Below are positions 1 to 6,355 of a DNA stretch of 7,083 nt, in pieces; position 1 is the first letter of the stretch; each line of letters begins with the position of its first letter. The translations under genes and the position numbers were made by a program. The notes beneath the pieces are model-generated. The model ran no database searches. It was given only the letters and a program-made list of their open reading frames with translations, and had not been told where the DNA came from. This stretch comes from Rhodospirillaceae bacterium (GTDB lineage Bacteria > Pseudomonadota > Alphaproteobacteria > UBA11073), in contig DPZW01000067.1 in assembly GCA_003536545.1 (NCBI GenBank), positions 1-7,083 on the forward strand, written 5' to 3'.

Positions 1-5
1 ATAAA

Positions 6-20
6 TCCCTGAAACAGGGA
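6..20 (+). promoter_or_regulatory. Hairpin covering the asmA Shine-Dalgarno
   Basis: TCCCTG (6-11) and CAGGGA (15-20) are perfect reverse complements separated by AAA. The right arm contains most of the ribosome binding site AGGGAG (16-21), which lies 7 bases before the ATG at 29. If the stem forms in the mRNA, it would hide the binding site and lower translation initiation. No T-run follows, so it is not a terminator. The inverted repeat is directly visible; its regulatory role is inferred, and a 3-base loop with a 6-bp stem is only moderately stable. Confidence 0.4.
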
Positions 21-28
21 GCAAATAA

Positions 29-2206
29 ATGAAATTAGGTAAATTTTTGGCGGGCGGCGCAATTTTTACTGTTGTCGTGATTGCGGGTTTGGGCATCTAT
101 ATCACCACGCAATTTGATCCCAATGAATATCGCGGTCTGATTGCCGGAAAAGTTTCAGAGCAAATGGGGCGCAAATTGGAAATCAATGGCCCGCTCGCAC
201 TTTCTGTTTTTCCTTCTCTTAAATTATCTCTGAACGACGTCACGCTGGCCGATGCCGATTGGGGTGATAAACAGCCAATGGTTGATGTCAAACAGCTGGA
301 TGCCTCGCTCGCCCTCATGCCCCTGCTGGATAAACAAATTGTGATTGAAGGCGTGACGTTGAAAGGCGCAACGCTGAATCTCACCAAATCCGGCGAACGC
401 CAAAACTGGGAATTTAAAAAAGCTGAACCGGCCGCCAAAGCGATCGGTGATAAAGATAATAATGCCGTTGCCAAATCCATGCAGCCGGTATCGCTTGAAA
501 TTTTATCCGTGGATATCGCGAACACCACTTTGAATTATAAAGATAACGGCAAGCTGACAAAATTGGCAGTTAAAAACCTGAAAACTTCCCTGCGCCCGTC
601 ACACCCTCTGGAACTGATTGCGGAAGCCGATATGAACGGCGCGCCGGTGAGAATTGAAATTACGGGTGATAAACTGGAAACACTGCTCAGTGGTGGAAAA
701 AATTTCCCCGTCAAAGGTCTGTTAGAGCTTGCATCGACCAAAGTTAATTTCGAAGGCAGCATCAAGGACCCGCAGAAGTTTACAGGCGCGGATTTTAAAA
801 TTTCTGCCAACGGTAACGGCAAGGATTTCGCACCGCTAACCGGCAGCCCCCTGCCCTTTGGCAATTTTAGCCTAAACACCAATTTTTCCATGCCGAATGC
901 CAATTCAGCAAATCTGGCTGATTTGAATTTTTCAACCGGCCAGACTGAAATTATGGGTCAGCTGAAACTGGGCCTGTCCGGCAAACCCAATATCACTGGG
1001 GATCTGAATATTCCCAAATTGAACGTGGCAGATTTTGCTGGCAATCCTGCCGCACCCGCTAAAGAAGAAAAACAGGGTTCGCTTTTCATCTCCCCGGCCT
1101 ATGCAGCTGAAGGGGGCAGCCTTATTCCCGCCATTCCATTTCCTGCAGATGCACTGCGCGGCATCAATGCCAATATTAAATTAAACATTGGCGAAATTAT
1201 CCAGGATGGCAAAAATATTGCAGGCTTTTCCGGAACCACAGCCATTAATGACGGCAATCTGAATATTTCACCAATGAAACTGCTTTATGCCAAAAACACT
1301 TTTTCCGGAAATATTGGCCTGAATGGAAACGGTAAAACGCCTGCGCTTACCGTTAATCTCAACAGCGACAATCTGAATTACGGTGATCTGCTCAAGGAAT
1401 TAAAGCTGAATGATCGCATTCGCGGCACAGGCGCATTGGCTTTATCATTGTCCGGCAGCGGCAATGACTTGCGGCAAGCCATGGGCGCAAGTCGCGGTAG
1501 TTTGAAGGTGACCAGCAATTCGGGCGAATTTGAAACCGGTATTTTATTTGATGGCATCGGCAATGTGCTGCGCCTGGCTATTCCTGGTTATAATGTCCCC
1601 AATATTGCACATGTTCGCTGTGCTAATTTTATATTCACCGGACAAAACGGGATTTGGCAAACCACCAACAGTGCCGTGGATAGCGACGTTTTGGCCATGC
1701 AAATGTCTGGCGATGTAAACCTTGCAACGGAAAAATTAAACCTGAAAGCTTTCCCGAATATGAAGGCGGTGAAGGCTGGCGGCCTGATTCCGCCGATTAA
1801 AATTGCAGGCGCGATTACAAAGCCCGCCGTCATCGTTGATGGTTCAGGCCTGGCGCAAAGCGCGGTGACAGCAGCAGTCTTGGGTAAGACCAAGGGCATG
1901 GATATTCTGCGCTCACTTGGCACAAGCGGTGAATCAGCTGCGCCCACAACGGATGCGTCCGGCAACGCATGCCTGGCAGCTGTGCAGGCAACTGCGGCCA
2001 ACAATGCCCCTGCTGCAACGACGCAGGACGCAAAGGAAAAAATTATTCAGAAGCTCGTTCCGGCAGAAAAACAGGAAGAAATTAAACAGGATCTGCAAAA
2101 AGGTTTACAGGGACTATTTGGTAAAAAACCTGCCGCTGCGCCTGCGCCCGTTGTAACGCCAGAGGCTGCGCCTGCAACAACACCCGAAGCTGCGCCAGTG
2201 AATTAA
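29..2206 (+). CDS. AsmA family protein, envelope-anchored
   Basis: This 725-residue protein belongs to the AsmA group, whose members are anchored in the inner membrane, extend into the periplasm and influence outer-membrane assembly or lipid transport. A single hydrophobic segment at about residues 7-26 after MKLGK is the membrane anchor. The typical AsmA N-terminal block follows (FDPNEYRGLIAGKV at 29-42, EINGPLALSVFPSLKLSL at 51-68, ADADWG at 74-79). Long alternating beta-rich repeats come next, then the C-terminal AsmA block at about 465-605, with GTGALALSLSGSG, a Cys at 531 in CANF, and KAFPN. A linker near 340-365 contains SPAYAAE, which resembles a signal-peptidase site but is internal. 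The tail (about 650-725) is a charged helix followed by Ala/Pro/Thr-rich low-complexity sequence with a repeated TPEAAP. The start at 29 is supported by AGGGAG seven bases upstream. The family is clear; the exact paralogue (AsmA, YhjG, TamB-like) is not. Confidence 0.88.
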   Translation: MKLGKFLAGGAIFTVVVIAGLGIYITTQFDPNEYRGLIAGKVSEQMGRKLEINGPLALSVFPSLKLSLNDVTLADADWGDKQPMVDVKQLDASLALMPLLDKQIVIEGVTLKGATLNLTKSGERQNWEFKKAEPAAKAIGDKDNNAVAKSMQPVSLEILSVDIANTTLNYKDNGKLTKLAVKNLKTSLRPSHPLELIAEADMNGAPVRIEITGDKLETLLSGGKNFPVKGLLELASTKVNFEGSIKDPQKFTGADFKISANGNGKDFAPLTGSPLPFGNFSLNTNFSMPNANSANLADLNFSTGQTEIMGQLKLGLSGKPNITGDLNIPKLNVADFAGNPAAPAKEEKQGSLFISPAYAAEGGSLIPAIPFPADALRGINANIKLNIGEIIQDGKNIAGFSGTTAINDGNLNISPMKLLYAKNTFSGNIGLNGNGKTPALTVNLNSDNLNYGDLLKELKLNDRIRGTGALALSLSGSGNDLRQAMGASRGSLKVTSNSGEFETGILFDGIGNVLRLAIPGYNVPNIAHVRCANFIFTGQNGIWQTTNSAVDSDVLAMQMSGDVNLATEKLNLKAFPNMKAVKAGGLIPPIKIAGAITKPAVIVDGSGLAQSAVTAAVLGKTKGMDILRSLGTSGESAAPTTDASGNACLAAVQATAANNAPAATTQDAKEKIIQKLVPAEKQEEIKQDLQKGLQGLFGKKPAAAPAPVVTPEAAPATTPEAAPVN

Positions 2207-2823
2207 AAAACCTGGCTCCAGTTTTTCTCGAGCGCGGCGTCGAGATCATCCATGCTTGCCCGCACGCCCAACGCAGCAAGCGATGTGACGCCATGGTCAG
2301 AAATGCCGCAAGGCACAATGCCTGCGTAGTGCGATAAATCTGGATGCACATTGATGGAAATGCCATGAAACGTCACCCATTGCCGCACCCTGACACCAAT
2401 GGCAGCGATTTTATTTTCCTGTCCATTTTCTCCCGCAACCCACAAACCAATGCGGCCTTCGCGTCGCTCTGCCACCACATCCAATTCACGCAAGGATAGA
2501 ATAATCCATTCTTCCAAATCCTGCACAAACTTACGAACATCTGCTGTACGCCGTTTCAGGTCCAGCATCACATAACCCACGCGCTGCCCCGGACCGTGAT
2601 AGGTATATTGCCCACCGCGCCCGCTTTCATAGACCGGAAATTTTGCGTCAATCAAATGGGCAGCTTTTGCACTCGTGCCTGCGGTATAAAGCGATGGATG
2701 CTGCAGCAGCCAGATCAATTCATCTGCGGTGCCCGCGCGGATAGCGGAAACGCGCGCGTCCATCTCGGCCACCGCATCCGGATAGTCAACAAGCTGATCT
2801 GAAATTTTCCATTCCATGGCCAT
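2203..2823 (-). CDS. lipB: Octanoyltransferase LipB (lipoate biosynthesis)
   Basis: LipB moves the octanoyl group from octanoyl-acyl carrier protein to the lipoyl domains of 2-oxoacid dehydrogenases and GcvH in the cytoplasm; LipA then inserts sulfur. The 206-residue protein shows the family signature RGGQYTYHGPGQ (69-80), the catalytic Lys in KIAAIGVR (K138) and the catalytic Cys in IVPCGIS (C172). Their spacing equals that of Lys135 and Cys169 in the E. coli enzyme. GLWV (126-129) and TFHGISINV (151-159) are also typical. Length is normal. No clear Shine-Dalgarno precedes either possible start (2823, or the Met two codons later at 2817), so translation may depend on coupling to the asparaginase gene, which ends 12 bases upstream. 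The stop overlaps the asmA stop from the opposite strand by 4 bases. lipA is not in this window. Confidence 0.96.
   Translation of the reverse strand: MAMEWKISDQLVDYPDAVAEMDARVSAIRAGTADELIWLLQHPSLYTAGTSAKAAHLIDAKFPVYESGRGGQYTYHGPGQRVGYVMLDLKRRTADVRKFVQDLEEWIILSLRELDVVAERREGRIGLWVAGENGQENKIAAIGVRVRQWVTFHGISINVHPDLSHYAGIVPCGISDHGVTSLAALGVRASMDDLDAALEKNWSQVF
2205..2226. terminator. Possible bidirectional terminator between asmA and lipB
   Basis: Directly after the asmA stop there is a near-palindrome: an A-run (2205-2210), an unpaired C, CTGG (2212-2215), CT, CCAG (2218-2221) and TTTTT (2222-2226). On the plus strand the short stem is followed by five T, and on the minus strand by six T. It lies inside the last codons of lipB. 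The GC core is only 3-4 pairs with a tight loop, so termination would be weak. No better candidate is visible between these convergent genes. Confidence 0.35.
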
Positions 2824-2835
2824 AATATAGGCGGA

Positions 2836-3327
2836 CTAGTCTGTTTTGACAAAAACGCCTTTTGCCTCATCTTTACTAACTTTCCCAGCCTCAAATACTC
2901 TGCCGTTCATCACTATATATATTCCATGCGGCAAAGCCCGTGCAGCCACAATTGCACCTCCCAGATTGTAACCTGCATCTGATTCAAAAAATGAAAAGGG
3001 TCGCATGGCCCCGGTGAGCACCACCGTTTTTCCTATCACCCTATCTTTTAAATATTGCGCTGTCATGGACATCGTGCTGGTGCCATGTGTCACCACAATT
3101 GATTTTTCCGGCCTTGCCTTAACAGCCTGGAAAATAATTTCACGATCTGCATCATTGATATCACGGCTGTCCTTAAACATGATAACCTGGTGGGCAACGT
3201 CCTTTGTGCGGCATTGTTCCAGAATTTCTGGGATGTGCGACTCCCCGGAAAAAGCCAGGGCTTCGGCGATAGGATCGTGCACTTTATCAATCGTGCCGCC
3301 GGTAGCAAGAATACAAACATCGTTCAT
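2836..3327 (-). CDS. One-domain asparaginase-like protein with altered HGTDTM motif
   Basis: This 163-residue cytoplasmic protein corresponds to the N-terminal domain of bacterial L-asparaginases, which hydrolyse asparagine to aspartate and ammonia; classical enzymes are about 330 residues in two domains. Free-standing short forms are a known group, so the length is not evidence of truncation. Visible motifs are ATGGTID (8-14) with the nucleophile Thr9, KDSRDIND (52-59) with a substrate-type Ser54, THGTSTM (80-86), VLTGAMRPF (103-111), SDAGYNLG (116-123) and VMNGRVFEAGKV (139-150). The second motif normally reads HGTDTM; here the Asp of the Thr-Asp-Lys triad is Ser84 (codon AGC), so activity is uncertain. 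Two Met codons lie in tandem. GAGG at 3333-3336 is 5 bases before the Met at 3327 but only 2 before the Met at 3330, so 3327 is preferred; 3330 would add one residue. That GAGG overlaps the exporter stop codon, which suggests translational coupling. Confidence 0.82.
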   Translation of the reverse strand: MNDVCILATGGTIDKVHDPIAEALAFSGESHIPEILEQCRTKDVAHQVIMFKDSRDINDADREIIFQAVKARPEKSIVVTHGTSTMSMTAQYLKDRVIGKTVVLTGAMRPFSFFESDAGYNLGGAIVAARALPHGIYIVMNGRVFEAGKVSKDEAKGVFVKTD

Positions 3328-3334
3328 CATAACC

Positions 3335-3655
3335 TCAATGAGATAGTTTCAAGACTGCAACTCCGCCAATGATCAGAATCAGCCCCAGAAGGCGCATCAT
3401 GCCCATGGCATCGCCAAAAACCAAAACCCCCAGTACAAACGTCCCCGCTGCACCGATACCTGTCCAGATAGCATAGGCGGTGCCAATAGGAATCTGTTTT
3501 TGTGCGAGAAACAGTAGTGCACCGCTGATAATCATACAGATCACAGCCATACTGATGCCGAGAATCCTATGGGAATCCTGCTGTGCAATTTTAAGTCCAT
3601 ACGGCCAGCCTATTTCAAACAGGCCAGCAAGCAGAAGATAGACCCAGGGAGACAC
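3335..3655 (-). CDS. sugE: SMR-family exporter, SugE/Gdx type (guanidinium)
   Basis: A 106-residue four-helix membrane protein of the small multidrug resistance family, which works as an antiparallel dimer exchanging protons for a cation. Helices lie at about 3-21, 31-50, 57-79 and 87-103. The central Glu is E14 in AGLFEIGW. The pattern W17, S44, Y61 and W64 (AYAIWTGIG) matches the Gdx/SugE branch rather than EmrE/Qac, where position 17 is not Trp; the Gdx branch exports guanidinium. The start is the GTG at 3655, with GGAG 5 bases upstream (3661-3664), giving MSPWVYLLLAG, which aligns with SugE MSWIILVIAG. The open frame continues upstream to a GTG at 3736, but that part lies inside the tRNA gene and is not coding. 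The gene sits 37 bases after the tRNA on the same strand and ends 7 bases before the preferred asparaginase start. I see no guanidine riboswitch in front of it. Substrate is inferred from family residues. Confidence 0.88.
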   Translation of the reverse strand: MSPWVYLLLAGLFEIGWPYGLKIAQQDSHRILGISMAVICMIISGALLFLAQKQIPIGTAYAIWTGIGAAGTFVLGVLVFGDAMGMMRLLGLILIIGGVAVLKLSH

Positions 3656-3692
3656 ATAAACTCCATTCAACAGTGGGGCGGATAAGATCCAA

Positions 3693-3778
3693 TGGTGCGG
3701 CTGAGAAGATTTGAACTTCCACGGGGTTGCCCCCACAACGACCTCAACGTTGCGCGTCTACCATTCCGCCACAGCCGC
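3693..3778 (-). tRNA. tRNA-Leu (anticodon GAG)
   Basis: Read on the minus strand, an 86-base cloverleaf is visible. The acceptor stem is GCGGCTG (3772-3778) paired perfectly with CAGCCGC (3697-3703), followed by discriminator A and an encoded CCA (3693-3695). The D arm contains GGAATGGTAGACGC. The anticodon stem CAACG/CGTTG closes the loop TTGAGGT (3741-3747), with anticodon GAG at 3743-3745. A long variable arm (TGGGGGCAACCCCGT) marks it as class II, and the T loop is TTCAAAT. The GAG anticodon plus long variable arm identifies Leu reading CUC and CUU. It is the first gene of the minus-strand run. No terminator lies between it and the exporter gene, so read-through into that operon is plausible. 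Confidence 0.96.
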
Positions 3779-3783
3779 AATCC

Positions 3784-3818
3784 AGGAAGCGAGAAGCTAG
3801 AGGTGAGAAGTGAGAAAA
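3784..3818. repeat. Five degenerate purine-rich heptads (GAGAAGY)
   Basis: Five consecutive 7-base units begin at 3784, 3791, 3798, 3805 and 3812: AGGAAGC, GAGAAGC, TAGAGGT, GAGAAGT, GAGAAAA. The consensus is GAGAAGY. The two copies of GTGAGAA at 3803-3809 and 3810-3816 are exact. The strand bias is almost pure purine on plus and pyrimidine on minus. It starts six bases upstream of the tRNA 5' end and overlaps its candidate promoter. It may be a decayed short tandem repeat; no protein is encoded here. Confidence 0.55.
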
Positions 3819-3823
3819 TCAAG
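3795..3823 (-). promoter_or_regulatory. Candidate promoter for tRNA-Leu and the minus-strand operon
   Basis: On the minus strand CTTGAT (3818-3823) and CTAGCT (3795-3800) are 17 bases apart. They resemble the alphaproteobacterial -35 CTTGAC and -10 CTATAT at 5 of 6 and 4 of 6 positions. Transcription would begin about ten bases before the tRNA. The elements fall within a purine-rich heptad repeat, so chance resemblance is possible. Confidence 0.35.
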
Positions 3824-3900
3824 AGAAATTCCCTCTCTCATCCATCTCGCACCTGCACAACAACATTGCAAAAAACTAAGGAAAAACGGCCAAAAATCGC

Positions 3901-3929
3901 TTGCCGCGACGCAATCCCTTTCGTATCAA
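3901..3929 (+). promoter_or_regulatory. Candidate maeB promoter
   Basis: TTGCCG (3901-3906) and TATCAA (3924-3929), separated by 17 bases, each match the sigma-70 type consensus at 4 of 6 positions. This would start transcription near 3936 and give a leader of about 30 bases before the maeB ATG. The rest of the divergent gap (3779-3967) contains the heptad repeat and a small inverted repeat (AGAGA 3822-3826, TCTCT 3834-3838); I recognise nothing else in it. Confidence 0.3.
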
Positions 3930-3967
3930 AGCTAACCTCTATTACCTCAGAATGGATAAAGACACCC

Positions 3968-6289
3968 ATGGATCAGCAATTTCGCGATAGTGCGCTCTAT
4001 TACCACCGCTTCCCCAAGCCCGGCAAACTGGAGATTACACCGACCAAGGCGATGACGAACCAGCGTGATTTGTCGCTTGCCTATTCGCCCGGCGTGGCCG
4101 CGGCTTGTGATGCCATTGTAGCAGATCCCAACGAAGCCGCCCGCCTGACCGCCCGCGGCAATCTGGTTGCGGTTATCACAAATGGAACTGCTGTTCTGGG
4201 TCTGGGAGATATTGGCCCCCTGGCCGCCAAACCGGTAATGGAAGGTAAGGCGGTTTTATTTAAAAAATTCTCTGGTATCGATTCCATCGATATCGAGATT
4301 GATGAAAAAGATCCGGATAAATTAGTTGAGATTATTGCATCGCTGGAGCCATCTTTTGGCGGTATTAACCTGGAAGATATTAAGGCACCAGAGTGTTTTG
4401 AAGTTGAGCGCAAACTCAAAGAGCGCATGAATATTCCCGTCTTTCATGATGACCAGCACGGCACCGCCATTATTGCTGGTGCGGCGATTTATAACTGGCT
4501 GCGTCTGGTTAATCGGAAAATCGAAACCATTCGCCTCGTCTGCTCGGGTGCGGGAGCTGCCGCACTTGCCTGCCTGGATGTTCTGGTCGGCATGGGTATG
4601 AAAAAGGAAAATATTATTATCTGCGACCGCACCGGCGTGGTCTACAAAGGTCGCAATGAATTCATGGATGTGCATAAAGAACGCTATGCCAATGACACCA
4701 AGGCGCGCAATTTGCTGGAAGCATTGAAAGGTGCTGATATCTTCCTGGGATTATCCGGCCCGAATATTATGGGCGCGGATCACCTGAAACAAATGGCAAA
4801 AGCTCCGCTCATTCTGGCGATGGCAAACCCTACGCCTGAAGTGGATCCCGCGCTCGTCGCTGAGGTTCGTCCGGATGCCATTTTGGGAACAGGCCGCAGT
4901 GATTATCCCAATCAGGTGAATAACGTTTTATGCTTTCCGTTCATTTTCCGCGGCGCATTGGATGTGGGCGCAACGACAATTAACGAAGAAATGAAAATTG
5001 CCTGCGTCCGCGCGATTGCGGATCTGGCGACGGAAGATGTTTCTGAAACTGTTGCTTCTGCTTATATTGGCGAAGACCTGAAATTTGGGCCCAAATACAT
5101 CATTCCCAAACCATTCGATCCGCGCCTGATTATCCGCATTGCGCCTGCTGTTGCTGAGGCTGCCATGAAATCTGGGGTTGCCACGCGCCCTATCAGCGAT
5201 ATGGAAGCTTACCGCGAAATGCTCTCACAATTCGTTTACCGTTCCGGATTTGTGATGCGAAATATCTTTATCCGCGCAAAAGAAGAACCAAAACGCATCG
5301 TGATGGCCGAAGGCGAAGATGAGCGCGTGTTGCGTGCCGTACAGGCCATGGTGGACGAAGGCATCGCCAAACCGATTGTGATTGGCCGCCCTGAAGTTGT
5401 TGAACGCAGATTAAAAAATGCCGTGCTGCGCATCACACCGGGCAAGGATTTTGAAATCGTGAATCCGAATTCAGATGAACGCTACAGTGATTATTGGCAT
5501 CACTACCATAATTTGATGGAACGCCGCGGTGTTTCGCCTGATGATGCCAAGCTGGCCATGCGTACGGATAATACCGTTATTGCATCCATGATGGTCACAC
5601 GCGGTGATGCAGATGGCATGATCTGCGGCATGCAGGGTAGTTATCATTCCCATTTATGCACCATTAATAATGTGTTTGGCCTTCGCACTGGCCTGCAATC
5701 CGCGGCAGCTTATAACCTGCTGGTTTTACAAAACGGAACTTTCCTGATTGGCGATACGCAAATTCAGGCAGAACCCACCGCGCGTCAGGTAGCCGATACG
5801 ACGCTGATGGGCGCAGAGCTGATTGAACATTTTGGACTTGAACCCAAAATTGCGCTTTGCTCGCATTCAAATTTCGGCACGCATAACGATGCCATCGCCT
5901 GCAAAATGCGCGATGCATTGGCCGAAGTTCGCATGCTTGCACCGGATCTGGAAATCGAAGGTGAAATGCATGTCGATATGGCATTGGACGAAGCTGCGCG
6001 TCTGAAATATTTCCCGCTCTCACGCCTCAAGGGCCAGGCCAATGTCCTGATCATGCCTGGCCTGTCATCGGCCAGCATTTCCATGAATATGCTGCGCTTT
6101 TTGGGTGAAGGTGTGATGGTGGGGCCCATCCTGATGGGTATCAACGCACCGGCGAATATTCTCACGCCTGCAACCACCGTGCGCGGCATTTTGAATATGG
6201 CTGCCCTGACGGCGCTCCAGGCACAGATGAATGGCAAAGGCACAAATCCCGCCACTGCCCTGCGTGCGGTCAAAAGCATGGTGGCTTAG
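3968..6289 (+). CDS. maeB: NADP-type malic enzyme fused to a phosphotransacetylase-like domain
   Basis: MaeB oxidatively decarboxylates malate to pyruvate with CO2 and NAD(P)H in the cytoplasm, feeding the acetyl-CoA pool. The 773-residue length is normal for this class. The malic domain (about 10-160) carries LAYSPGVA with Tyr39, EGKAVLFKKF with Lys94, INLEDIKAPECFE with metal ligand Glu136, and FHDDQHGTA with Asp161/162. The nucleotide domain (about 163-400) has the CSGAGAAAL loop (192-200) and MANPTPE (285-291). The remainder (about 430-765) is a phosphotransacetylase fold: AEGEDERVL at 447-455, PTARQVADT at 603-611. Where true Pta enzymes have a PDL motif this protein reads PGL (697-699). 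In the family this domain is generally regulatory (acetyl-CoA sensing), so phosphotransacetylase activity is not expected. The open frame extends back to 3692, but that would run through the antisense of the tRNA; the Met at 3968 starts MDQQFRDSALYYHRFPKPGK as homologues do. The Shine-Dalgarno is weak. Confidence 0.95.
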   Translation: MDQQFRDSALYYHRFPKPGKLEITPTKAMTNQRDLSLAYSPGVAAACDAIVADPNEAARLTARGNLVAVITNGTAVLGLGDIGPLAAKPVMEGKAVLFKKFSGIDSIDIEIDEKDPDKLVEIIASLEPSFGGINLEDIKAPECFEVERKLKERMNIPVFHDDQHGTAIIAGAAIYNWLRLVNRKIETIRLVCSGAGAAALACLDVLVGMGMKKENIIICDRTGVVYKGRNEFMDVHKERYANDTKARNLLEALKGADIFLGLSGPNIMGADHLKQMAKAPLILAMANPTPEVDPALVAEVRPDAILGTGRSDYPNQVNNVLCFPFIFRGALDVGATTINEEMKIACVRAIADLATEDVSETVASAYIGEDLKFGPKYIIPKPFDPRLIIRIAPAVAEAAMKSGVATRPISDMEAYREMLSQFVYRSGFVMRNIFIRAKEEPKRIVMAEGEDERVLRAVQAMVDEGIAKPIVIGRPEVVERRLKNAVLRITPGKDFEIVNPNSDERYSDYWHHYHNLMERRGVSPDDAKLAMRTDNTVIASMMVTRGDADGMICGMQGSYHSHLCTINNVFGLRTGLQSAAAYNLLVLQNGTFLIGDTQIQAEPTARQVADTTLMGAELIEHFGLEPKIALCSHSNFGTHNDAIACKMRDALAEVRMLAPDLEIEGEMHVDMALDEAARLKYFPLSRLKGQANVLIMPGLSSASISMNMLRFLGEGVMVGPILMGINAPANILTPATTVRGILNMAALTALQAQMNGKGTNPATALRAVKSMVA

Positions 6290-6291
6290 AA

Positions 6292-6340
6292 CAGAAATTT
6301 ACTTGATTTCTGCCGCCCCCCTTATTACCGTTACGGCAGA
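6292..6340 (+). promoter_or_regulatory. Two mutually exclusive hairpins after maeB
   Basis: CAGAAAT (6292-6298) pairs perfectly with ATTTCTG (6306-6312) around a 7-base loop, three bases after the maeB stop codon. TCTGCCG (6309-6315) pairs perfectly with CGGCAGA (6334-6340) around an 18-base loop. The arms share 6309-6312, so only one stem can form at a time. Neither is followed by a T-run, so intrinsic termination is unlikely; they could act as an mRNA 3' end stabiliser or a switch in front of the next gene. The repeats are seen; function is inference. Confidence 0.4.
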
Positions 6341-6355
6341 CTTTATGGTGGACTT

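Noticed and set aside
1081..1116. Internal signal-peptide-like SPAYAAE segment in the AsmA protein, as a sign of two fused genes
   Set aside because: There is no preceding hydrophobic segment long enough for export, and the beta-rich AsmA pattern continues on both sides in one frame.
1588..2004. 138-codon minus-strand open frame inside asmA
   Set aside because: It is a shadow of the asmA frame with no recognisable domain and no convincing start signal; the asmA frame is family-verified throughout.
3656..3692. Guanidine riboswitch upstream of the sugE-like exporter
   Set aside because: Only 37 bases separate the tRNA and the start codon. This is too short for the guanidine-I class, and the paired ACGR-loop hairpins of the guanidine-II class are absent.
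3656..3736. 27-residue N-terminal extension of the exporter to a GTG at 3736
   Set aside because: It lies partly inside the tRNA gene and would lengthen a family that is normally about 105 residues. The GTG at 3655 has a good ribosome binding site and aligns with known starts.
3692..3967. 92-residue N-terminal extension of the maeB reading frame
   Set aside because: The first part is the antisense of the tRNA-Leu gene and the rest is repetitive intergenic sequence. Malic enzyme homologues start close to the Met at 3968.
5785..6279. 164-codon minus-strand open frame inside maeB
   Set aside because: It is opposite the conserved phosphotransacetylase-like domain and its translation looks like reversed coding sequence, with no domain of its own.
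6302..6328. Promoter for the unknown gene using CTTGAT and TATTAC
   Set aside because: The spacing is about 15 bases, not 17, and the -10 match is poor; read-through from maeB is the simpler reading.
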